Positions 1-8,200 of a DNA stretch of 14,341 bases are shown piece by piece. Each line of letters starts with the position of its first letter. The stretch's first letter is position 1. The notes under the pieces were generated by a model. That model was not told where the DNA came from and made no database searches. It worked only from the letters and a program-made list of their open reading frames with translations. The translations under genes and the position numbers were made by a program. This stretch comes from Phycisphaerae bacterium (lineage in GTDB: Bacteria; Planctomycetota; Phycisphaerae; UBA1845; UTPLA1), in the NCBI GenBank assembly GCA_016935885.1, contig JAFGQA010000149.1, positions 1 to 14,341 on the forward strand, read 5' to 3'.

Positions 1-571
1 GGACTTCCCACCACTTGTCTCGCTGGCGAATGCGAGAGACCATCATGTTCTCGTAGAAGATCGTGTAACCTCGACTGACTTTGGCGGCGAAGGCGGGACA
101 CCCGCGCTTCTCGAACACCGCCTGGATGCGTGACATAGTCTCCTCGGCCTTTTCTCTTTCTGCCTTCTTCCGCTCTCGCGTCTGTTCCCGCTTCTTGATC
201 TTGATCGATTTGTTTCGGCTGATTTCGTACAGGCGCTGGCTTTCGCTGTTCAGGCGGTCATACAGGCGCTGGCAGGTCACGCAGCGTTCGTCGGTACGTG
301 GGACATATTCGAGCTTCCACGGATCGTATTGGACGCAGGGGTAGCCCTTGGGATCATGGAGGACGGCATCAAGCACAGCGACGAGCCAGTCGAGTTCATC
401 GCGGGAGAGAATGAGCGGCTTGTTGCCGTCGTACTTCTGGATCCGCCGATCCAAGCCGGGGCACTCAGGTATCTTGTGCGCATGGCGCTTGAGTTCCACC
501 AGCTCTCGGCCGGTTACTTTGATGCTGCATCGATTGGGGTCTTCCTTGCGGTTCAGGATTCCGCTCCTCAT
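1..571 (-). CDS. Unrecognised protein, C-terminus cut by window edge
   Basis: Reading the minus strand from the ATG at 571 gives 190 codons without a stop, running off the window at base 1. I do not recognise the family. Visible features are a hydrophobic helix-like stretch around residues 58-72 (DELDWLVAVLDAVLH), a CVTC pair at 97-100 that might be half of a metal site, and a strongly charged Lys/Arg/Glu helix at about 120-145 (KIKKREQTRERKKAE) that looks like a coiled coil or nucleic-acid-binding arm. Residues 150-190 return to globular composition, ending in KWWEV. The ATG lies 4 bases after the stop of the HEPN gene, so the two are probably co-transcribed and translationally coupled. The GGCGGGG stretch upstream is only a weak ribosome binding site. 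Its position at the end of a defence operon suggests an accessory component, which is inference only. GC is lower here than in the helicase and ATPase genes. Confidence 0.7.
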   Translation of the reverse strand, partial: MRSGILNRKEDPNRCSIKVTGRELVELKRHAHKIPECPGLDRRIQKYDGNKPLILSRDELDWLVAVLDAVLHDPKGYPCVQYDPWKLEYVPRTDERCVTCQRLYDRLNSESQRLYEISRNKSIKIKKREQTRERKKAEREKAEETMSRIQAVFEKRGCPAFAAKVSRGYTIFYENMMVSRIRQRDKWWEV

Positions 572-575
572 TAGG

Positions 576-1391
576 TCATGCCCCGCCCAAGTGGCTCATC
601 AACTGGTACATCTTCTTGCAGTAGGGAATGAACAACTGGAGCAGGATGTAAGCCTGTTCGCGGTCGATAATCTTGCCTGTCGGGTGCCCTGATTGGTTAC
701 GGAAGTTGCGAATAATGGAGATGATGCCCGCGAAGTGCGTATCGATGTCTTCCTTCGCGTCGGGCGGCAAATCACGGAGGTGCTGATCAAGAATATTCTT
801 GAACTTGTTGAGCTTCTGGAGAATGGTCTTCTCTTTGTCTACTGCGGCGAACACGGGTGCATAGTTCGTGTTCTGTCGAATCGATTCAACAAGTAGCAGA
901 AACGTGTGTTCAGCGGCAACGCCGAGCATCACTGTGGCCGACAGGATGCACCCGGATCGAAAAGCCTGCATGGCCTCCTGCAAGTAGATCAAAGTCACGT
1001 CATTCAGGCGCGGCACATTCTCGCGGAGCAACTTCGTGTATGTCGATACGTCGTGGAAGAAGTAGGCCGACTGATTCTCAAGGATGCGTTTCCCGAAATG
1101 GGAAACACGGAAGAAGGGGAAGTCGCGGTTCGAGTCGTTGAAGCCCAAGGTGATGATACCCTGGCGAAAAAGATCCCAGAAGACTTCGAGAAACAGTTCG
1201 CGATCAGAGGCAGACAGTTGCGAGGATGAGTGACGCTCGGGAACGCGCCCCGCTGGAGATTCTCGACGCTCGAAGATTTCGCCGACCCCGAGTTGCAGAT
1301 GCTGGAACTGGTTGGAGTCCCACGATACCCGTTCACGACCCGCCAGGATATCAAGGGCTACGTTTCGGATCTCCTCATAGCTGTGATCCAA
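576..1391 (-). CDS. HEPN-domain protein, probable RNase-type accessory factor
   Basis: This 271-residue protein has two parts. Residues 60-105 look like a winged-helix module (ELFLEVFWDLFRQGIIT, then FPFFRVSHFGKRIL). Residues 135-265 form a HEPN-like all-alpha domain, with a helix AFRSGCILSATVMLGVAAEH (143-162) and the motif R231-N-Q-S-G-H236, an RX4H signature of HEPN ribonucleases, followed by PTGK. HEPN proteins often act as RNA-cleaving or abortive-infection effectors; that activity is inferred here from the motif alone. The start is TTG at 1391, the first start-type codon after the upstream stop, with GGAG eight bases before it. No in-frame ATG occurs until about residue 141, inside the HEPN domain. 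It follows the DUF499 gene by 36 bases and lies in the same reading frame as that gene, separated by a single TGA. It probably belongs to the operon. A non-catalytic HEPN scaffold is the alternative. Confidence 0.85.
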   Translation of the reverse strand: MDHSYEEIRNVALDILAGRERVSWDSNQFQHLQLGVGEIFERRESPAGRVPERHSSSQLSASDRELFLEVFWDLFRQGIITLGFNDSNRDFPFFRVSHFGKRILENQSAYFFHDVSTYTKLLRENVPRLNDVTLIYLQEAMQAFRSGCILSATVMLGVAAEHTFLLLVESIRQNTNYAPVFAAVDKEKTILQKLNKFKNILDQHLRDLPPDAKEDIDTHFAGIISIIRNFRNQSGHPTGKIIDREQAYILLQLFIPYCKKMYQLMSHLGGA

Positions 1392-1427
1392 GAGTACATC
1401 TCCATCACGGCACGCTGCCGCTGCGTA

Positions 1428-4400
1428 TCACGCTTCCTCAAACCCGTAGGTCTCGAACTTCAGAGTGCGACAGTTCTCGGTCACGTCGCGGACGAGCTTC
1501 TCGGATGCGGCGTCCGGCAGATCAGCCCGGATCTCCAGAGTGACCTCGACATCGGCTCCGACAATCCCCGACAGATGCTGGACGACCTCCTCCGCAATTC
1601 GAGATGCATCGCGACCCAACCGCACCGGATCAAGGCGGACGGCCCCGTGAAACCTGCGTAATTGCGGAGCAGCGGCCGCTGGCGGAGTGAAATCGACATT
1701 AGACACACTACTTGCGCGGGCGGTCGGGTCTGTGCTGATCGGCAGCGCCTGACCGGCGTCAGCGGCTCTCGGCGTCGTTGTCTGCGATGCCGCGTCGGCC
1801 TCCAATTGCCGCATTGCCACATCCGGCTTAACCAAGACGCTCTGGCCGTCGATAAGCACCCGCCCGGCACTACCAGCCCGCAAACCCGTGTACCGCTTCC
1901 GCTGCTCATCCCAACCGTCGGCATACGCGAACGCCTCGGAATGCCACGTGAGAAGCCCCAAACCGTCCCGGATGCCCGCCAGCAGCACGTCCTCGTCTCG
2001 CAGCCGGGGAAGATACAGGTACTTCGCCACGTCCTCGGCAAGCTGTTTGACACCGACGTGATCGCCTCGCCACAAAGGCACCCGGTCCAGCTCATGCCGG
2101 AGCCGCGTGCCGCCAAGATCGATCATCAGCAGTTCCTCGTTCTTCAGCTTCTTGCACGCCCGAACGGCCAGCGCATCAGCTCCCTGCAAACGAATCTCGG
2201 TCCACTCGACCTTGCCTTTCGGGTCGGGCAGCTCTTCGCCTTCTTTTTTCTCCTGGCCGGGCACGAGCAGCCACTGGTACGTCTCAGGAATGCGGGCCTC
2301 CACCGTCTCGTCGGCGGACTTGGCTTTGGTGTCCGCCTGTCGGGCCTGGAACGGGTCCAGGTTCAGAGTCTCCCGGTCCCGCTGAATCGAGGACCAGGCC
2401 AAACACTGGCGGACCGCTTGCTGAAGCTCCTTGAGGCGGGTGGCGTCCGGCGCAAGGAAGACGATCGTGTTCCTGTAATTTCTCGGGCTCGATCCCCGCG
2501 ATTCCAGTATTGCCGACGCCTCCTTGCAGGCCGCGCTGTCCATCTGCTTGGCCACGTGTGGATACTCCGGCCCCAGGATCACCAGCCGCACTTCCCGTTC
2601 ATCCGGTACATCGCTGCTCGCGGCGCAGGCATGCACCTTCGAGAAATCTCCCCGCGTGCGGGCCTCATCCTTCACCCGCTTCTTGATCTCGTCCTCAACG
2701 TCATCGTCGCTCAACTGGCTGGCCCGGTCATCCGCCAGCCGCGCCACCGTCGGCTGCGTCGAGTACCAGAACCGCTTGCCGTCCACGTACAGGTACGTTG
2801 CCCGATCCGTCAGCCGCCGCAGCGCATCCCCGAAGGTCGCCACGCTCTCGCCCGGCTGAACACACCCGAGCCTGACCTGACGGTCCTCAATCCCGCGATT
2901 GGCTGCCCGCTGCGTGGGTGCGGAACCCATGTAGACCGTCCTGGCCACACGGCGACAGGCCGAATATCGCCCGAGATTTGGGTTCTCCCGGTCCAGGCTG
3001 AGTGGCAGCGAATGGGCTCCGTCCACGTCCTTCTCGATCACCGGCACCCAGGGATCATCCATGTACCGGGTCAACTCGAACTGCACCGCCGGATCGTCCA
3101 CGGGCACATTGGCAGGCAGGATCAGCAGGCTCGCATCCTGCCGCTCCCACAGCGAGTGGATCACCGCAGCCATGAGTCGCAGAACGCCCCGCGTCCGCTG
3201 AAACTTGTCCAGCGTGGACCAGTCGTTGTACAGCCGGTCGAACAACTCGGGGTGGATCGGGTACGCCGCCTTGATCCGCCGCTCGTAATCAGCCTCCCGG
3301 CACTCGGGCGGGAACTCCTGGTGCTGCGTCCCGTACATGTCGGCAAAGCCACGTGCCACGGCATCGCGAGCGACAAACAACTTCGGATCGGTAATCGGCT
3401 GGAACAGCCGACGACGCACAATCTCGAAACCCTCATCAGGGCTGGCCGGTCGCCACGACGACTCGACGCGTCCGATGGCGTTTTTCAACCGCGTCAGCGC
3501 CCTCTGTCCCCATTCCCCGCCGATTTCGTTGTCCGACGACGGCACGCTGACGACCAGCAGCGTGTTCTTGGCCCCTTTGGCACTCTCGCTGACCGTCTGG
3601 GCAAACGTGAATTGAGCATCGAATGTCCCGGCGGGCAGATCGCCATCATCGCGAAGCTGTCGGGCATACGCCACCCATTCATCAACGAGGATCAGGCAGG
3701 GCGAGAACTTGTTGAACAACTCCCGCAGCAAGTCGCCGGGGTTGGTGGCCGTCTCGTCCGCCTGCTTGACGATCTTGTATCCTTCCTTGCCGCCAAGTTG
3801 CCAGGCGATCTCGCCCCACATCGTCCGCACGACCGTCCCGTCCGGTTTCTTGTGCGGCTGGCCGGGCGAGATCTTCGTGCCGACGAAGACCGCACGCTTC
3901 ACGCCGGTGGGGACCCCTGCCCCAGCCTCCTGGAGCACCGTCTCGATTCCCGGCAGTTCCGACGCGGGAGTGCCGCTGAACAGGTGATACAGGGCCAGCA
4001 TCGAGTGCGTCTTGCCACCGCCGAAATTGGTCTGAAGCTCAACGACCGGGTCCCCGCCCTTGCCGCTGAGCCGCAGGATCGCGTTCTTCAGCAGTTGCTT
4101 GAGCCCTTCGGTGATGAACGTCCGGCGGAACAGCTCGGTCGGATGCTTGTACTCGTCCGAGCCCTCCTTCAGGTACACCTGCCACAAGTCGGCGGCAAAC
4201 TCGGCCTGCTGATACCGGCCGGAGGCCACGTCGGGGTGCGGGGTCACGATCTCACGCCAGGGTTTTAGCCCGCCCGCCGGTTTACCCTCGACTGCCGCCA
4301 CGGCGGTCTTGCGCATTTCGCTTCGCCGCTGCTCATCGAACCGAATCCGCAGCAATTCCTGCTTCTGTTTCTCGATCTCCTCGGACTCGTCCGCCGACAC

Positions 4401-4766
4401 GGCCGTGAGCAACCTTCCCATGCTGTCCAACGCCCGGTAGGCGTCGTCGCTGCTGAACGGCTCCTGGTGTGCCCATTTGTTCCGCGTATCGCGAAGCTCG
4501 CTGACCAGGCTGCGCTCGGCCTGCCCCAGCGTCCGGCTGAACACCGGGTTCCACTGGTTCCACATCACCCCCAGAAGGGTCTGAGTGTCCCAGTAGAGCT
4601 TCTTGCCCTTGCGGCCGCTAAGGCGGTCGTCGCGCTGGCCTTCCCGTGCTGCCTCTTCCCACTTGTCGCCGAGCGACGCCTTCAGTTCGCGCTCGACAAA
4701 CGGCTTCAGGCCCGTGTTGAGAAGCTCAAGGGCCTTGCCCACACGTTCATGATTCGTAATTGCCAT
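1428..4766 (-). CDS. DUF499 family ATPase with N-terminal Swt1-like HEPN domain
   Basis: This large ATPase (1112 residues) is a core component of helicase-methylase-ATPase (Hma-type) anti-phage loci. Residues 1-120 resemble the Swt1-like HEPN domain, with R95-N-K-W-A-H100 matching the RX4H motif. A charged helical linker follows (about 125-155). The P-loop ATPase core has Walker A FGGGKTHS at 248-255, a Walker B-like LILVDEW at 358-364, and a following strand TLLVVSVPSSDNE (402-414) typical of a sensor region. The long C-terminal half (about 450-1112) is the DUF499 body, with a low-complexity Ala/Thr/Pro stretch near residue 1000. The ATG at 4766 is the natural start because the HEPN helix begins within a few residues of it. 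There is no strong ribosome binding site, only GGGA about 10 bases upstream. In the family this protein sits beside DUF1156 methylases, as here, but a four-helix-bundle gene now separates the two. Confidence 0.93.
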   Translation of the reverse strand: MAITNHERVGKALELLNTGLKPFVERELKASLGDKWEEAAREGQRDDRLSGRKGKKLYWDTQTLLGVMWNQWNPVFSRTLGQAERSLVSELRDTRNKWAHQEPFSSDDAYRALDSMGRLLTAVSADESEEIEKQKQELLRIRFDEQRRSEMRKTAVAAVEGKPAGGLKPWREIVTPHPDVASGRYQQAEFAADLWQVYLKEGSDEYKHPTELFRRTFITEGLKQLLKNAILRLSGKGGDPVVELQTNFGGGKTHSMLALYHLFSGTPASELPGIETVLQEAGAGVPTGVKRAVFVGTKISPGQPHKKPDGTVVRTMWGEIAWQLGGKEGYKIVKQADETATNPGDLLRELFNKFSPCLILVDEWVAYARQLRDDGDLPAGTFDAQFTFAQTVSESAKGAKNTLLVVSVPSSDNEIGGEWGQRALTRLKNAIGRVESSWRPASPDEGFEIVRRRLFQPITDPKLFVARDAVARGFADMYGTQHQEFPPECREADYERRIKAAYPIHPELFDRLYNDWSTLDKFQRTRGVLRLMAAVIHSLWERQDASLLILPANVPVDDPAVQFELTRYMDDPWVPVIEKDVDGAHSLPLSLDRENPNLGRYSACRRVARTVYMGSAPTQRAANRGIEDRQVRLGCVQPGESVATFGDALRRLTDRATYLYVDGKRFWYSTQPTVARLADDRASQLSDDDVEDEIKKRVKDEARTRGDFSKVHACAASSDVPDEREVRLVILGPEYPHVAKQMDSAACKEASAILESRGSSPRNYRNTIVFLAPDATRLKELQQAVRQCLAWSSIQRDRETLNLDPFQARQADTKAKSADETVEARIPETYQWLLVPGQEKKEGEELPDPKGKVEWTEIRLQGADALAVRACKKLKNEELLMIDLGGTRLRHELDRVPLWRGDHVGVKQLAEDVAKYLYLPRLRDEDVLLAGIRDGLGLLTWHSEAFAYADGWDEQRKRYTGLRAGSAGRVLIDGQSVLVKPDVAMRQLEADAASQTTTPRAADAGQALPISTDPTARASSVSNVDFTPPAAAAPQLRRFHGAVRLDPVRLGRDASRIAEEVVQHLSGIVGADVEVTLEIRADLPDAASEKLVRDVTENCRTLKFETYGFEEA

Positions 4767-4780
4767 GTTTGAGTATCCCG

Positions 4781-4811
4781 TATTCAGTAGTCAGGAGTCA
4801 GAAGACAGAAT
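4781..4811 (+). repeat. Degenerate heptamer repeat block R1 (left inverted arm)
   Basis: Read on the plus strand this block is about four 7-base units: TTCAGTA, GTCAGGA, GTCAGAA and GACAGAA, ending in T. It lies in the opposite orientation to block R2 at 5176-5207 and matches it at 21 of 26 positions when the ends are aligned. It contains the TGA stop of the four-helix-bundle gene (4791-4793) and fills most of the gap before the DUF499 gene. Confidence 0.85.
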
Positions 4812-5198
4812 CGAACGCGCATACGCTTCGAGCAGCTTGCTGACTTCCTCCGCTTTCGTCATCACCTCGGTCGGATCGCCGTATTCCAGGTCTCTTGCCA
4901 GGATGAGATAATACCGTGCCTCCTCCAGCGACCCCTGCGCGATGTTCAGAAACCGCGACTTGTCCGGGCGGCCCTTCTTGCGGAACCCCTCCGCGATATT
5001 CGCTGGCACCGACACCGCCGCCCGACGAAGCTGCGAGGCCAGCCCGTACATCTCAGTCTTCGGGAAACGTTCGGTCAACTTGTACACATCGAGGACGAAG
5101 TGATGGGCCTTCTGCCAAACGATCAAGTCCTGAAAGCACCGAGCAGGTGCTCGCGCCCGCTCGACGGTCCCTCCTATTCTGTCTCCTGTCTCCTGCAT
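4791..5198 (-). CDS. Four-helix-bundle protein (23S rRNA IVP / S23 family)
   Basis: This 135-residue protein has the diagnostic family pattern: F-QDLIVWQKAH (22-32), FP-TE-YGLASQLRRAAVSVPANIAEG (about 45-71) and RFLNIAQGSLEEARYYL (about 82-98). The family comprises small four-helix bundles encoded in intervening sequences of 23S rRNA and in many scattered chromosomal copies; they are related to the Avd accessory protein of diversity-generating retroelements. Cellular function is unclear. The first 10 or so residues (MQETGDRI) and the last few (SSDS) are encoded by the flanking heptamer repeats, so the conserved domain proper spans about residues 20-130. The repeat provides AAGGAG five bases before the ATG. 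The gene lies 15 bases after the methylase stop and 24 bases before the DUF499 gene. The inverted repeats on both sides suggest that it arrived as a cassette and is a passenger, not a core defence component. Confidence 0.92.
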   Translation of the reverse strand: MQETGDRIGGTVERARAPARCFQDLIVWQKAHHFVLDVYKLTERFPKTEMYGLASQLRRAAVSVPANIAEGFRKKGRPDKSRFLNIAQGSLEEARYYLILARDLEYGDPTEVMTKAEEVSKLLEAYARSILSSDS

Positions 5199-5207
5199 TC
5201 TGACTCC
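5176..5207 (-). repeat. Degenerate heptamer repeat block R2 (right inverted arm)
   Basis: Read on the minus strand this block holds GTCAGAA, TGCAGGA, GACAGGA and GACAGAA, ending in T, with GGA before the first unit. It covers the start codon (5196-5198) and the first codons of the four-helix-bundle gene, and part of its ribosome binding site. Confidence 0.85.
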
Positions 5208-5209
5208 TT
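5204..5209 (-). promoter_or_regulatory. Ribosome binding site built from the repeat
   Basis: AAGGAG on the minus strand ends five bases before the ATG at 5198. It overlaps the outer edge of repeat block R2, so the repeat carries the translation start signal of the gene it flanks. This supports the 5198 start. Confidence 0.65.
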
Positions 5210-5213
5210 CTTC

Positions 5214-8200
5214 TCAAAACAACTCCGCCTGTGTCGGTTTCCGTTCCGCAGGGGCGGCCATCGCCAGTTTGGTCAATTCCGGCCAGGCGATGACCAGACC
5301 GTTGTAGGCCAGGGCTTCGTCTGCCCATTTCTTCCGCTCGCAGATCGTGTAGAGCCGATATGCCAGGTCGCGGGCGATCTCGGCCGTGCCGCCCAACTTA
5401 CGAAGCAGGGCTGCCGCGCCTGATTCACCTTCCTTGTCCAGGGCTCGAATCAAATACTGGGTCGCCTCCCAGACGGTGAACCGTGAGTCCTTACTCGGGT
5501 CCCATTCTGTCTTCTGTTTCCTGTCTCCTGACTCCTGCCCCCCCAATTCTTCCCTCTTCAACAACCGCACCTTGCCCGCACGGGCCTTGACCACGCCCGC
5601 TTCGACCAGTCCGTTGACGGCCGTGTTCTTCGCCTTGCTGAGCGTCTCGGCCACGCCGAACTGTCCTTCCTCCATGCCAAACTGCTCGAACCACGCCAGC
5701 GCCCACCGGGTGTCGGCGTCGAACTCGCCTTCCTGCTCGGCCAGGACTTCATCCAGTGCCTGGTTGATCAGGCCCAAGGCTGTCCGCACGGTCATCGCGG
5801 AGCCATCGGTCTCCATGACCTTGCTGTAGCGGGTGAAGACCGCCATGCCGGGACCAATGGCGGCTTGGGCCAGATCCACAGGGGCGATGCTTCCTCGCTG
5901 AAGGTTCCTCAGAGCCTCGGGCAATTCACGCTTCAATGCGTTGAGGAACTCCCTTCGGGTCGCTAACGCTGAATCTGATCGTTGTCTACAGGTGAGCAGC
6001 ACCGAGGAGGCCAAAGCACTAATGTTCTTCTTCAGATTGGCGACCAACTCGGTGCGAACTGGCCATGTCCCCGTGACAGCAAAGCCCGCTCGAATCAGTC
6101 CCTCAAGCATTGTCTCCCAGCCTGTGGACGCTGTTGCCGCCTCTGCCTGCTCGTCGTCGTGGCCGTTTTCGGTTTCCGTCTGTTTGAATGCGTAATAGAT
6201 AGGAAGCGGACAGTCATGCACATGGAACTGATACATTCGAGAAAACACCGTTCCCAGCCCAGCCTCGAAGAATGACTTTGCCTTCTCCTTGCTTCCACCG
6301 TGACGATACGGTGCAGCGACTAACTCCTGTGTCTTCGGAGTCTGAACGGTCGCAAACAGAGAGCGATACACATGGCCGATTGCTTTTCGCATCCAGCTGT
6401 AGAAGAAATCGCTCAGTTCTGCATAGGCGATGTTGTCATAGTATGGGGGGTCAGTACAAACAAGTGCTGAAGGCACCAGAGGTGTGGGAGCAGTGGCGTC
6501 GCGCTGCTCAGCATGGCCCATTGGTGCATTCTCCGGAACCCTCTCAAGCACCTCAGCTATACTCCCTGGAGTCAAACCAAACCCCCCGCCCGCGTCACTA
6601 AAGGGATTTGCTTCGGCGTAATTCCAGGTCATCGCCAATGCTTGGCGGCCAAAAGCCTGAGTCAGCCGATCCGGGTTGTTTTGCCAAGTTGCCTGCGTGC
6701 AGTTCGTGAGCGTGTTCTTATCAACACAAAACGCAAGGTATGTTGCGATGGCATCGGCATACTCCATGCCAAGCGAACTCTTGCTGTCTGTCGTAACTCG
6801 TTGTCGTGCGGCTTCAACCAGTTCGGCGAACGTTCCCAATGCCGATAGCTGCCGAGAGGTGAAGAGATCACCGAAGGTGTTCATTCCATACACGGGCGGC
6901 TGGAAATTGCGATGCTTCTTGGGCATTTCGCCATCCGGTCGCCAGGACGGGCGTGCGCTGAGCACCGCCGTCTCGTGTTCAGGGATCGGTGACAAATAGA
7001 TCCGCTCCCGGCCCGTGTCAATAACCATCGCTACAAGCCGTTCCTTCATATGTCCCGCACATGCTTCTGCGCGAATGTGGGTGAATGGCATCGAAACGCC
7101 TGTGAGTAGGCAACGTCCGCCTTTGCGGTCGACCGTTCCGCGATCTGCGTCGAAACCTGCAGCGGGCTTCCCACGCCGGACTACAAGGCTATAGCTTCTT
7201 TTGTCGCAATTGATTATGGGCTCAACCCATGTCTCACTGCCAGGCCGAGTACTCAGCCAGAAATTGCGAAACAGCGGAACATGTGCCTCCGCGCAAGCCG
7301 GATTCGGGCTGGGAACAGTTCTCGCCCACAGCCACGCAATGACCGCGAACTCCCCGTCGACATAGAGTTTCAGGTCTGGCCGATCCTTGGCCATTTCCTT
7401 CGTGATCTTGACCTTCGGGTACAGGTGCCCGATCCGCTTCTCCGCCTCGTCCCGTATCCACTTGCCGTAATACCGGACATCCTCGGCCAGCCCTTCCGCA
7501 CCATGCCAGGCCATCTTCTGGTCCGACTTCGGATTCACCGGCGGCTTGCCCGCGAACTTGGGTGGGATTTCGATAAGGGCCTTGGTGATCAGTACGGGCA
7601 CGGGGTTCAAGTCGCTACCGTAAGCCCGCAGGCCCAGCCGCTGGGCTTCCAGCGGAATCGACCCGCCACCGCAGAATGGGTCCAGCACCGGCGGGGCATG
7701 TTCGGCCAGGAAGGCGTTCACTGCCTCCGGCCGGGCGTTCATCGTTACCATATCCCACGCAATGGTCTTGTCCGGCGGCCCCCAGGAACGTGGCGTCTTC
7801 GGTCCGGCCGGAGCGGAGCCGTGAGCGGAGGAGCCAGAACTCAGAATACAGGAGTCAGAATGGGAATCGCCCGTTTCTCGCCCACCTCCTGTCTTCTGTC
7901 TCCTGTCTCCTGACTTCTCGTACACCACCACATCCTTCTTCAGTTCCCCGGTTTCCAGCTTCCGCGAGGCCACGCACCGAGCGATCTCCGCGCGGGCCGC
8001 GTTGATGACCGTCGGATTATTGGAGTTCTCCCACTGAACCAGTTCTTCGATTAGGTCGAACAGTTCCGCCCGTTTCTCACCGGCCCGCTCCTCGTCCACC
8101 GTTCCATCCGCCTTGTGGTAGGCCGGGTCGCTATCAGGATCGTCTACCAGCGAAGCGAACAGCACCGCCCGGCAAGCCGCCAACGGCCGCCGCGCCCACC

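Larger units (their letters stand above)
4781..5207. mobile_element. Candidate cassette: four-helix-bundle gene between inverted heptamer repeats
   Basis: The unit consists of R1 (4781-4811), the IVP-family gene and R2 (5176-5207), with R1 and R2 inverted relative to each other. It sits exactly between the end of the methylase gene and the start of the DUF499 gene, which neighbour each other in related loci. The arrangement resembles a 23S rRNA intervening sequence, where complementary ends form a stem around an IVP gene. I see no transposase and no clear direct target duplication. A short GTTTGAG (4767-4773) and CTCAAAAC (5213-5220) extend the inverted symmetry outward but could be chance. 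Whether the unit moves is inference. Confidence 0.5.

Noticed and set aside
277..483. 68-codon minus-strand frame
   Set aside because: It overlaps the longer 1-571 frame, which is uninterrupted and has a more protein-like composition.
1662..4268. 868-codon open frame on the plus strand
   Set aside because: It is antisense to the DUF499 ATPase, which has clear motifs. The open frame follows from GC-rich codon usage, and its translation shows no family pattern.
4767..5220. Target-site duplication around the four-helix-bundle cassette
   Set aside because: No direct repeat is visible outside R1 and R2. The only match, GTTTGAG and CTCAAAAC, is inverted, short and imperfect.
4781..7917. Heptamer blocks as a CRISPR array
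   Set aside because: The units are 7 bases, tandem and degenerate, with no unique spacers, and the blocks occur in both orientations and inside genes.
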